DNA of 64,000 nt from contig NMRA01000039.1 in assembly GCA_002633005.1 (NCBI GenBank), positions 489,225-553,224 on the forward strand. Direction: 5' to 3'. The notes below the pieces were generated by a model that was given only the letters and a program-made list of their open reading frames with translations, had not been told where the DNA came from and made no database searches. Position numbers and translations under genes: made by a program. Source of the stretch: Phoronis australis. Lineage: Eukaryota > Phoronida > Phoronidae. Positions 36,151 through 46,437 of this stretch are shown here, one piece after another (within the stretch, counting starts at the first letter, position 1; each line of letters starts with the position of its first letter).

Positions 36151-39100
36151 TCGGGCAAACAATCTCTCCTCACACAGTCCTTCACAATCGTTTACATTTG
36201 CTATTTTGCCGTGTGTTAGTGTTTGTGTCCGATTGTTAAGAAGTGCAGTATTTGAAGAAATCTATAAGGGTCATTTTGAAGTGATTTTTGTTCGAAAATT
36301 GCAGTCAATTTTCGACAAATGTTATGAGTCGATTCGGTAAGTGCGAGTTTGTATCCCGGCTTTGTAAATGATTAGGCTCCGCCTCCAAAAGCGATTAACT
36401 ATGGGGCTCATTTGAATAGATCCTTATTTATTATACTAACAAAGGACTCGCGTGTAAAGGTAGGCTCGTGCGACCGAACGGGTTGGGGAAACTGGTCGTT
36501 TTACGAGAGCGTTTGAGGTGTTTTAAGTTAATGTGTTGTTTCAAATTTCTTTCCAGGCTGATCAACTGTAGCGTTGCATGTCAGAAGTTACAAATGGATA
36601 CTAAAATGCCTTTGAATTACAGTTCGTCCAAGTTGTCAACTAGTTCATCCGCAGGGATGTGGCCCGGTTCTTTGTATATAGCAGGTGTCTTAGCAACTCA
36701 AGTAAAACTTTCGGAAATCCAACACAATCCATGGGAAATTTAATTCAGAGTTACAGCTAGTCAACTTGTGCGAAAATGTCAGTGCATGTTGTCAATACTC
36801 GTATGATATGACTTGCACACACTACTGAGACATGNCCCCCCCCCCCCCTTGGAATCTGATGCTCAATGTGCTCCTTTTGTAGGCTCTACATCCCAGTCCT
36901 TCAGTTTCTCGGCCCTAGAGTTGCCAAATGGTATGAGCATGTGAAGTCAAATTTTAGGTGAGAAAATGTCATTCCACCAAAAATAAAAATCGTCTTTGTG
37001 ATGTGATGACATTAATACTGAAATTAACTGAAGGTGGTGATTCTTGATTTAGAACATAAAAATAATTTCCAAAATTTTCATTTTTCTAGTTCTGAAAGTC
37101 AGACCACCTGATGTTTCAAATAATGGTAAAATTTGACCAAAATTTTTTATTGCATCTACACAGTATATAAACCAAGATAATAGACTAAAAAATTTTTAAG
37201 TTCTTGGAATTTCACTGGTCTACCATATGCACTAAAATATATGGAAAATGGCTGTTCTATGGTAAAATCTCTCCAATTTTGGACAAAAATAGTTATCAAA
37301 ATTGGTCCTATCCTTTTCTAAAAATGAATGCCCAGATCAATTTCTAAATTGTCTGATGGTCACTACGACAAGACCTCTGATCATGTTGAAGAATTTATTT
37401 GGTGGTACGGTGAAATATCACCAGTTCAGGAAGGACACTACGACAAGACCTCTGATCATGTTGAAGAATTTATTTGGTGGTACGGTGAAATATAACCAGT
37501 TCAGGAAGGACACAGTGTGACAGACATGTAAAAGTTAGCTGTCGTTTTTTTCAATAAAAGAGTATGCAGCCCATATTAATATTTTTCCTATACCTTGCCA
37601 CAGCCTGAACTGGGCCATAGGAATGGCATACACCGGAAGTTTTCTGCAAACTATAAGTCTCACTCTGGCTAAACGTCAGAGTCACGTAGCCATAAGTACT
37701 TTCTGAGCATAAAAGGGCACATTTGTAGGCTGTCAATTTCCCAACTCAAAAATATACTTCGGTAAAATTTTTATCTACGGGTAATATGCCTCTTTCCATC
37801 AACAATACCGGCCATTTTGTCCAGGTACGGTGCAAACAAAGTGGCCAAGTTTCGAGCATTAAAAATCTGGCAGATCACCAGTTTAGTGCATTAGTGATTG
37901 GCTTACTCCCGAGGTCATGGAAATCAAACTCGATGTGATTAAAAAATACTACGGAGATGTGTTGCTACGGAGATGTGTTGCTATGCAGTCACAGTAGAAA
38001 TGACTTAGCTTACTATTTCGTTGGAAGAGCAAAGGTCTGTTTGGAAAAATGTTGATTGCGAGAGTATTTGTTCGAGTTGGAAGGGTTTAAATATCCCAAT
38101 GGTCTCGAAAGGTGTCCATCTTCACTCGAATGGTACATATATTAATGTGACCATAGCTACCACTTGACAAATATTGAAAATTTATGAGCCTTCGTAACCA
38201 TGTTTGAAGTCCTTGGAGGGTCTATTTTCGCAATTATTACATTCGGAAATAGTGAGATTTCACAGCACTTTGTCTTATATGAGAAGAATTCATTGTAATT
38301 CACTTGTCCACCATATTGTGTCTTACAGGAAGGTCATTGGGGTCGGGCAGAGACATAGTCCAGTAGTCGAACTATCCTCCCAACTACCTCCTCTTACCTG
38401 ACAGCCATTACAAATCACACAATTCGCACTCCCAGCTGCCACGAAAATATTGCCAGAGATGCTGGTGATATTGGTAGCTGGTGACGTACACTAACCAGTT
38501 ACACCTTTTGAAAAATCTCAAAACGTCAGTGATCTCTGTCCTCATGGCAAAGTGCCACATCAAACACAGCCACCCCCTCCCCATCTTAAGCCCAATCATT
38601 AAAAAATGTCATGCTCTTTAAGGGTTTAGACGGACATTTTTCAATCGCTGTGATTTATGGATTTGACTATGCCAATACACCACAGGCAGATACTTTAAGT
38701 AATGTGTGTAGTGCAACCTATACTATCTTTATATTAATACCGTAAGCAAAATTGAGCCGATCGCGCAGAGCCCCTAGTCACAAGGAGCCCTTAGTCGCAC
38801 AGATCTGCTCTAATGACCTCACTTCGTATGGGTTCCATTTGCTGGAAATAATTCTTGAGTTTAGACAATATGACAGTCAAGTGAAATTTTATTTTATTTG
38901 TTCAACTTCCATGAAAAATAAGACATATTTGGTTATTTAACAATCGTTAATTTTGATTAGATTCACAATTTTTGTTCCTTGGTGACGAATGCGGTCCTGA
39001 AATTTGAGCTGATAGTAATAATAATAATAATAATAATATTTATAGACATTCCATTCTTGTCATAGTCAATGAATAGGTTTGTGGACAAGAAATTAAACTG

Positions 39101-40609
39101 TTTTAAGATATTTTCAAGTACGGATTCAGAAACTTCTGCAGTAATTTGATACACTAAGATTTTGAGGGACATTCTCGGTGAGAAAAATAATTTTGCAGAA
39201 ATTGGTAGCCAAACAGAATCGAACCCTCTCGCTTCGCAGTCATATCAATCAATTTTCACATGTATAGATAGCGGAGTATTTTGTAAGGTAATTGGATTCC
39301 TTCCCAACTTGTCAACCCATGATGCATTTTTCAAGTCCTTGATGGTAACAGAAACTGTGTGCATGAAAGTAATGTGTTATACTGTTTATAGTCATGTGAT
39401 TGTTTTTCTTAAAAAATGCCATTTTTTTCAAGTTCGGCGAGGGGTAAGTCGCTGCCCCCGTGACAAATTTCACATGAAACTTGAAAATTCTGTCTATTTA
39501 TTCTATTAGGTAAAATCAGGTGTCTGGAAAAAACCTCAGTCTTCGTTTTTTCATACTAACCGAACAACTTAAATTCAAAAAACTTCAAAGTCTATGGACA
39601 AAGAATGGAGTTGGAAAAACAGGTTGATTTAGCAAATGAATGTTTCGGGATGTCTTCTGAACTTAAATGAAAACTGGTTACTCCTGAAAATGTAATTTGC
39701 TATTTGCCATTGGACCATTTCCACGTACCGGTAATTTTTTAATCAATGGTGTAGAAGGAGTCAAATTGGTGAGGAGTTGAACTTCAACAATTACATTCCA
39801 TTGCAGCGCCCTCTTGGGACCTGAGTGGCACTGCCAATGCCATGGCGTCAGGGGTTCATGGTGTGGACACACGTGTGTGTACCAAGTTAATTTTCAGTTG
39901 TAAATAACCATTTTGGGGTCAGGAGAGTTTCTACCGGACATAGGGATGACATTTGTGCTGAATGCCCATTGCCATTTTCTGGTGTGCGAGAACTCGATTG
40001 TTAGAATTATGGTACTTCTCCATATATAGCACACTCGCCTCATTTCAAACACAAAAAATTATTTGAACAATCATATTTTGTCTCTCACTGATTTCGCATC
40101 AGGCTACTTGGTGGAATTTCTTGCCTGACCTAATTCGCACATCCTCATTTTTGCATTTCTGTAATCACATACACACCTCTTTAGCTGTGTTAATAACAAT
40201 TATGTCTGAAAATTTTAAATTCTCCGCTCGATTCCTCCGTCCACATGGTACTATATCTCATGTCAGTTGTACACATAAGGTGGAAGGGTTGACCTAGCTG
40301 GCTGTCATGTGACACTCAGGCATTTGCTGAATTGAGCTTCTCTGAAGGGGCCGAATTACTTTTTTATTGGAAAACGATAAAGAAACTTTTGGACACACAC
40401 AAACACACACAAACACACACACAGTTTGTTTCGTACACCCCAACTATTGTGAAAATACGTTTCATTTATTTTGTGCAAAATAAGTGGAGATTTGTTGCAA
40501 TATGGCTTTAGCTGTTGCACATACACTAGTGCATAAATGTTTTTCCATGGCCTGTGTAAACATGAATCACTTCGTGACCCGTTTCAGCATGCCTGCACAT
40601 AGTCCACCA
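36146..40609. other. Gene-free region upstream of BAZ2
   Basis: AT-rich. Holds an N plus poly-C at 36,835, a degraded M1 end at 37,259, a 75-bp tandem duplication at 37,361, a (TAA)n at 39,014-39,038 and a tRNA B-box-like GGTTCGATTC on the minus strand near 39,217. No gene recognised. Confidence 0.55.
37361..37510. repeat. 75-bp tandem duplication
   Basis: CACTACGACAAGACCTCTGA and the next 55 bp occur twice (37,361 and 37,436), nearly identical. Confidence 0.95.
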
Positions 40610-40844
40610 CCTTTGTACATCCCATCACAGCTCACTTCAACTGTCGGTACATACTTCATTTGTACACCCCATCACAGCTCACTTCAACTGTCCGTACATA
40701 CTTCATTTGTACATCCCATCACAGCTCACTTCAACTGTCCGTACATACTTCATTTGTACACCCCATCACAGCTCACTTCAACTGTCCATACATACTTCAT
40801 TTGTACACCCCATCACAGCTCACTTCAACTGTCCGTACATACTT
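40610..40844. repeat. 47-bp minisatellite, five copies
   Basis: Unit CATTTGTACACCCCATCACA plus 27 bp, five copies at 47-bp spacing and nearly identical. The unit has no stop in any plus-strand frame and is not a multiple of three, so overlapping open frames across it are an artefact. Confidence 0.95.
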
Positions 40845-41224
40845 CTCGAGTTTTTCGTTCCACACCTCAGTTTTATTTCATTTAATAGACGAGAAAGAAT
40901 GTTGAGCTTGATGTTTTGTTTAGACTATCCCCCATTTACTCAAAGTAACCATGCATATTGTGAATACCTAATATTTGCAAGCAGCCGACGACAAACTGCG
41001 TTGGAGTTACCATTGATAATGCTTCTGTCTGATCCATGGCATTGTAAGTGCAGCAAGTTTTCGATGACCATAAAGTAGCTCCCCCTGCCTTGCTCTCAGC
41101 TGTTGTGTGCAAAGCTGGCTATTATGCAAATAGTGATGAGCTCTGAGGCTCACTGTCCACACTGTCCATGTCAGTCATATTGCATTGGTTAAACAGATAT
41201 AAGGATATAATGAACCTCACTGGC

Positions 41225-42290
41225 ATTTCTGACAGTTTTCAGAAGGATTTAACCCAATTTGCATCACCTAGTGGCCATTTTTACTGTTTTTGAATCTGTT
41301 TTTGGCTTCTGCCTCTCTATGAGCCAAACCACTGTATGGTGATGATTATAAAAACTGGCACTTGTGTACCTACTAGAAAGAGGATGACTGACAATGATTT
41401 TTGGGCTGCCCCCAAGTACGGTAGTGCCTGCTAGTGGCTATTTTGTTTTTTTAAGTCTCGCTGTATCTACACAATCTATGAAGGTGACTGCAAATGATGA
41501 CTTTCGAACGTATCTGTCTACTGCTGTGCCTCTAATGTCAGTTCTGTTTTATTCCGTCTTTGGAGATCGTCGATGGCTTTTAAAAAATTTTAGCAAATAG
41601 GTTTACACTGAAAAGGCGATGACACCTTGTTTTAGTGGATTTGACATAATGCACACCACCTAATGGCCATTTTCGAGTCAGTTTTTGACATACGCCTCTC
41701 TAAGGATCATTGGTATACCGGTATTTATTCCTAGTGGGAAGAGCACGGCCGACAGTATTTTTGGATGGCTTTTACTACTGTGGTACCCCCTAGTGGCATT
41801 TTTGCTTTTTTCACGTACTCAGATGTTTCTCCTTTCTGCCTGCATGATCTTAATAAAATTTAACAGGTGTATTTTCATGAATGTGACAACGAATGACAGC
41901 CACTTTTGGGCGTATTTGATTACTGCTCAGCCCCCTTGTGAGGCAATGTTGGTTTTTTATGTTTCCTCTATCATTGGAGTTCCTAAGTAGATTTTTATGA
42001 AACTCGGCAAATGGGTTTCTATTTTAGAGAGAATAACACCTTCCCATTTTCGGATGGATTTGAAATATTGTACACCACCTAGAGGTTATTTTTACAACTT
42101 TTTGAGTTTTATACATCTGCTCTATTGGCTACACAACGTCGAAGGTCATTATGAAAACATGCATGTGTTTCTTCTGGGAAATACATTGCTGACCAAGATT
42201 TTCGGACAGGTCTGACTGCTATGGTGCCCTCTAGTGGCAATTTTGTTTTTTTTAGCCTGTGTCTCAATATCTAACCTGAGTGTTCCCTGT
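41225..42290. repeat. Degenerate tandem array of about 400-bp units with CTAGTGGC cores
   Basis: CACCTARTGGCCATTTT-like sequence recurs at about 41,268, 41,660 and 42,080, and CTAGTGGCNATTTTG at about 41,430, 41,790 and 42,231. Sequence between them also aligns at about 400-bp spacing (for example the TACTGCTGTGCC and TACTGCTCAGCC segments). Two copies fit a CTCF core. Confidence 0.65.
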
Positions 42291-42490
42291 TGGATCTTCA
42301 TGATGTGAGTTTTTATCAAGAAGAGTTTGAAACAACTTATGTGGATTATGGGTGTGTTTGTACTCAGAATTAAGTAAGAAACAATAAAAAGTATTCTGTT
42401 CCAAATCACTGAACATTCTTCATTTAATAAACAGAAACAATACAATAAATAGAGTTTAAAAGAAATGTGAGGTATACACGAAAACAATAA

Positions 42491-42732
42491 TGGTAAAATC
42501 TCCCCAATTTAGGACACACAGCCGACTAGTGAAGTTTTCTTTAATCATATTTTGCCATTCAACGTGTAGCACCAAATTAAATGCTTTAGCATGTTTAAGT
42601 GTTGTACCATAGCTACCATCAGAAAAAGTTTTGAAAAACTGTTGCCATTCACAACAATGTAAGAAGCCCTTGAATATCACAAAAGGGAATTTTTGGCAAT
42701 TATATTTGTCTGAAATTGGTGAGATTTTACCA
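42491..42732. mobile_element. MITE family M1, best copy
   Basis: Ends TGGTAAAATCTCCCCAATTT and AAATTGGTGAGATTTTACCA are almost perfect inverted repeats over 20 bp. About 242 bp, AT-rich, non-coding. Defines the family together with 43,314-43,533. Confidence 0.8.
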
Positions 42733-42875
42733 AATATATGAAAGGGAATGTGTATCATAAACAACCACAGTCACAACTTGCTGCTCTCATACCCGACTGA
42801 GGTTCGTGAGGGAGGAAGCCCACCTACCCTTGAGTGTTAACAACACAAACTGACGGATGAAAAGTGATCCAGACC

Positions 42876-43187
42876 TCACTGATTCATCAGCTCCGATCTC
42901 CATTTCTCAACCTCGTCATCATCTATTTCCCCTTCCTCCCATCGTTCACGCAAGTCTGCTGAATAATTCTCATACCATTCATAATCCAATAGGTGGTGCT
43001 TGTAGTTAAACAAAACATAGCACCAGGTTGAGGATGAATGAGCGTCTTTTTCCGTTGATTCATTAGAATCGTCTGGAAGAAGATCTACGGTGATTTTTGT
43101 GCGCTTATAAAGACGCGGGTGATCTTCAAGTTTATCAAGCATTTGAAGAACTTTGTCATCGACGTCATAAACTTCACCGTGAACATG
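42876..43187 (-). CDS. GGACT: GGACT terminal exon B1 (farther copy, divergent acidic tail)
   Basis: Acceptor ATTCTAG, in register with exon A, TGA at 42,876; 103 codons. Starts HVHGEVYDVDDKVLQMLDKL, keeps Glu in LEDHP and the TWCYVL strand, but the C-terminus is a different acidic sequence (RERWEEGEIDDDEVEKWRSE). An intact frame with conserved core suggests it is used. Confidence 0.88.
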   Translation of the reverse strand, partial: HVHGEVYDVDDKVLQMLDKLEDHPRLYKRTKITVDLLPDDSNESTEKDAHSSSTWCYVLFNYKHHLLDYEWYENYSADLRERWEEGEIDDDEVEKWRSELMNQ

Positions 43188-46100
43188 CTAGAATGAAAGC
43201 CACACCATTGGTCACAAATTAAAATATGGCACCGTACCTAAATTATATAATTCCTCAAACTTGAAGTGACTCTTACTTTCGAAATCCAGTCACACAACAG
43301 ATGTAGGTACTGCACAGTATAATCTCGCCAATTTCAGCCAGTATTTTTAACAAAATTGGCATTGATCAAAGGCCTAGCATTGTTGTGATGGCCACGATTT
43401 TTTATACATTCTACGGTACACATTCTACAGAACAAAAAATGAAAATGAAAACCACTTGTATGACAATCCTTTAGAAAAAAAATGAAATTCCGTTCTGACA
43501 CAAAATCGTGCCCTAAATTAGTGAGATTTTACTGCATAGTCAAACTAAAATCACAATACAGAACAAGCACACATTCTATTCTCAGGGCTTGGAATTTTCT
43601 TCCTTTAAGAGGATTTCCTGTTTTTGGTTTCAATTTCCTCTTACTTGATTTCTAGTTTCCTTATTTTCCATCTTTTATGTCATTATATATGCAAAAAAAA
43701 ATTATTTCAGTTAAACTTTACAACACAAAAATATTTCTATCACACAAGCCTATTTGTGGAGCCGTACATTACCTGTAAAATCATCCTTTTTTCGTCACTG
43801 GTCATTCCAAGCCCTGATTCTAAATCACTTAAAAAGATACTAAATCACTGGCAGTGCCAGTTTTGGATGAAAAACGGCATTTACTGCCCTTTTAAACGAT
43901 AGAAAGTAGTACTAGTCACTTACAGGGAGTCCCGCATTTTAAGAAGCTAACCATGAGTTATCTCCACTGAATAACAGGCATCAAACTGGTTCTCAACGCC
44001 CATCTCCACTGAATAACTGGCATCAAACTGGTTCTCAAAATCCGGGACCCCTGTAAATGACTATTGCTTAGAAAGCAGCAGAAGAGTACCGCAGACTCCC
44101 GTAAAGTGTCATTGAACCTTGAAATACTTGATATTCACTAGATCGTGCTAATGAACATCTGAACACATTGAAAGCAGAAAGCAGTTCATCGGCATGGGTG
44201 TGACCATGGGCGAAGGGTCCTGTGTGATGCAAGCAGGCCCACTGTTTCACTAGCACCGATCATTTTTAAGCCAGAATACATTCACCCATAAATTAAAATG
44301 CTAAACTTGCAAGGTTCATGTGTTGGGTCGACTTCAAGGTAAAATTTCTTTCGCATTCCAAATTAATGTAGTATTTCAACGTAGCAACAGGCCTAACTCC
44401 CAGCTGGCGTTAATGTGTGGAATTGCAATTAAACGGTCCCACTTCTAACCAATGAGATTTGGTGTTCGTCTTCTCTGTCATTTGCCCGCGCCTGATTAAT
44501 GGGACATATTGTCCATGCTCTGCCGTATGGGTGTCATATTCCTCGTATGTTTTGTTGCTCAGTAAATGGCTGTGGAATGTTTTCATCACGTAACACCACA
44601 ACTCTTCAACTGCATTGGTGTGCATGTTTTCGATCGGGATTTTTTCCCGAGTGTAAAAATGTGGATGAGCCTCAAGAGCATCGAGGGTTTTAGTCATCTG
44701 TTCATCTACGTCGTAAATTTCACCTACAATTTGCTGCAATACAGTAACAATGATGATAATGATAATTATAATACAGGTGCTGGTATCAAATACTGAGTGG
44801 CCAAATAAGTTTGTTTGTTTCGGCAGAACTTTCATACCGGACTATTTAGCCACAAAAGAAGCTAAAAATATTCAGAGGGAAAACAATATGGCACATTTTG
44901 AAATTTCAAATCAAGAGTACTATGCAGGCATGTACAAAATCGGGTGACCCAGTGACCTCGCTTCACTTGACCAGGAACTCCTGCAAAGCATTTGGTTCCA
45001 ATTTGTTCAAATGTGATTGTTGGTTTACCTGTTGCATAAGTGGAATACTGCACACTGGTAACTAAGGCAACAACAACCAATTTCATATTTTGGTGGAGTA
45101 AAGTTTAATCCAAAATGGAATTCTCTGACAATTTAGATGAAACATGCAGGACAAGAAACTGATCAAGCATATCCCTTATGAAAAAGAAAGTGAGAATCGT
45201 ACTGGATTCCAATGAGATTCCACTGAGTTAGATTATAGTTAGGTATGCGAGTGAGAACCCAGATGTGAATTGAACACCTTGGGCAGTCAGTGAGATAGTA
45301 GTGAGAAAATGTTATGTAACAGTGAGAATCCAGTGAGAATTTCAGACTTAGAAAATTTCTGAGTGAGAATCAGTGAGAATTTGGACTTGCAAAAATTGGA
45401 GTGAGAATTCAGTGAAAACCTAAGATAAACAAACACAATCATTGGCTGTGGAAATTTCAGTTGGACCAGATTTCTGAATTCAAATTAAAATGGCGCCAGG
45501 AATGAACAGTTAATATGAAGTAGAGAAATAGCTTTAAGATTGTTGACATGTTTCTCACAAATAATGTGACATTACTGAACCGTTTGTCTGCAAGTCAACG
45601 AGAGGGGACCCTGGACTGATTTTGTGTGTTAGTAAGCCAAAGCTTAGCACATTTCATGCATCTAGCAGAGTGCATGAAGAAGACTTGTGTCTTTATGTGT
45701 TGACAGCTGAGATTTTAGTATTTTGCTGATTCACCAAAAGCATTAATATTGTTAGTTTAAGTCTGCTGTATTTCACAATTTGCAATTAAAATGTACCTTT
45801 AGTCAAATTTCAAGATGAACTCACACAAATAAGAAGCGTTTTGGTTACCAAATGAATAAATGTTTGGACTCCTCTATTCAGTCAATGGTTATATAAAATG
45901 CACACACAAAATATTCAAAATTCTCACCGAGTGAGATTTTCAGTAAGACGAATTCTCACTGAATTCTCACTGGCATATCATGGTATTCTCACTGGAGTGA
46001 GATTTTTTTTCACTAATTTGAATGGCATCTTAATTAATTCTCATTGGAATCCAGTGATATTCTCACTGACTTTCAGTACGAGAATTTCCTTAAGTTTTTT

Positions 46101-46437
46101 CATAAGAGATGCCAAGAAATGTGGCCAACTGAGCAAATTCCACACTAGTTTTAAAAATATGATGTACTCTTGTATAACCTCAGAGTAATTGCAACAAATC
46201 ATATGACAAATGCCTAATTTGTAATTGAGAAGCGTACCTTTCCTTGACCCTTTGCATTAAGCAAAAATGGAATGTTGAATCTTGTCGCTACAATGAGAGG
46301 CCATTTATCAATCGTGCGTCCCTTGCCGATGTATACTGACTTGCCATTTTGCGGCTCGAAATGGTGATGATTAGGCTGCCCCTTTTTGAGAGTGCCGTAC
46401 ACAAAGACACGCTCCATGGTCGTTCGACTTGCTGAGT
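42876..46437 (-). CDS. GGACT: Gamma-glutamylamine cyclotransferase (GGACT) with two alternative 3' terminal exons
   Basis: GGACT enzymes release lysine and 5-oxoproline from gamma-glutamyl-epsilon-lysine, the product left when transglutaminase crosslinks are degraded; they are cytosolic. Seen: the first coding exon carries the family signature VFVYGTLKKGQPNH and the NIPFLLN motif (human NIPWLLH). Two downstream exons each finish the protein: the nearer gives 167 residues, the farther 163 (human about 153). Both keep the catalytic glutamate (human Glu82) as LDALEAHP or LDKLEDHP, and both join the first exon in frame on a codon boundary. Either this is one gene with mutually exclusive last exons, or a partial tandem duplication. 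Confidence 0.93.
43314..43533. mobile_element. MITE family M1 copy
   Basis: Ends CAGTATAATCTCGCCAATTT and AAATTAGTGAGATTTTACTG; 220 bp, with AACAAAATTGGCATTGATCA inside. Confidence 0.8.
43583..43816. mobile_element. hAT-like MITE, 234 bp
   Basis: Perfect inverted ends CAGGGCTTGGAAT and ATTCCAAGCCCTG, flanked on both sides by ATTCT (likely target duplication). Best-preserved member of the CAGGGCTTGG family. Confidence 0.85.
43914..44062. mobile_element. 149-bp MITE with long inverted ends and internal 42-bp repeat
   Basis: AGTCACTTACAGGGAGTCCC at the left and GGGACCCCTGTAAATGACT at the right are inverted. Two 42-bp-spaced copies of TCTCCACTGAATAACNGGCA lie inside. Confidence 0.75.
44410..44733 (-). 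CDS. GGACT: GGACT terminal exon B2 (nearer copy, canonical C-terminus)
   Basis: Acceptor ATTGCAG, frame in register with exon A, TAA at 44,410. It starts QIVGEIYDVDEQMTKTLDAL, keeps the catalytic Glu in LEAHP, and has YEEYDTHTAEHGQYVPLIRR, which resembles the human HDSYDSEGPHGLRYNPRE tail. It therefore looks like the ancestral-type 3' exon. 107 codons. Confidence 0.88.
   Translation of the reverse strand, partial: QIVGEIYDVDEQMTKTLDALEAHPHFYTREKIPIENMHTNAVEELWCYVMKTFHSHLLSNKTYEEYDTHTAEHGQYVPLIRRGQMTEKTNTKSHWLEVGPFNCNSTH
45168..46112. mobile_element. Palindromic element with GTGAGAAT subterminal repeats, in GGACT intron
   Basis: Left end GCATATCCCTTATGAAAAA; right end, other strand, GGCATCTCTTATGAAAAA. 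Inside both arms GTGAGAAT and CCAGTGAGAAT recur many times, inverted between arms (about 45,188-45,420 and 45,905-46,090). Subterminal repeats of this kind are usual in non-autonomous DNA transposons. About 945 bp, between exons A and B2. Confidence 0.75.
46238..46437 (-). CDS. GGACT: GGACT exon A (5' UTR end, start codon, catalytic YGTL loop)
   Basis: Acceptor TTTCAG at 46,438, twenty bases of 5' UTR, then ATG at 46,417 with ACC just before it. Sixty codons: MERVFVYGTLKKGQPNHHHF and on to FLLNAKGQGK, donor AAG/GTACGC. YGTL binds the gamma-glutamyl substrate in this fold. The acceptor implies at least one upstream non-coding exon. Confidence 0.93.

Larger units (their letters stand above)
43188..44409. 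other. Spacer between GGACT exons B1 and B2
   Basis: Contains three small DNA elements (43,314-43,533; 43,583-43,816; 43,914-44,062) and no coding sequence. No clear second copy of exon A is present here, so exon B1 has no 5' exon of its own. Confidence 0.7.

Noticed and set aside
39162-39290. Possible tRNA on the minus strand
   Set aside because: Only a B-box-like GGTTCGATTC is present; no A box or closing stem.
40484-41078. Overlapping open frames with repeated HSSLQLS/HTSFVHP peptides
   Set aside because: Produced by a stop-free 47-bp minisatellite that is open in all three frames; no start context or family match.
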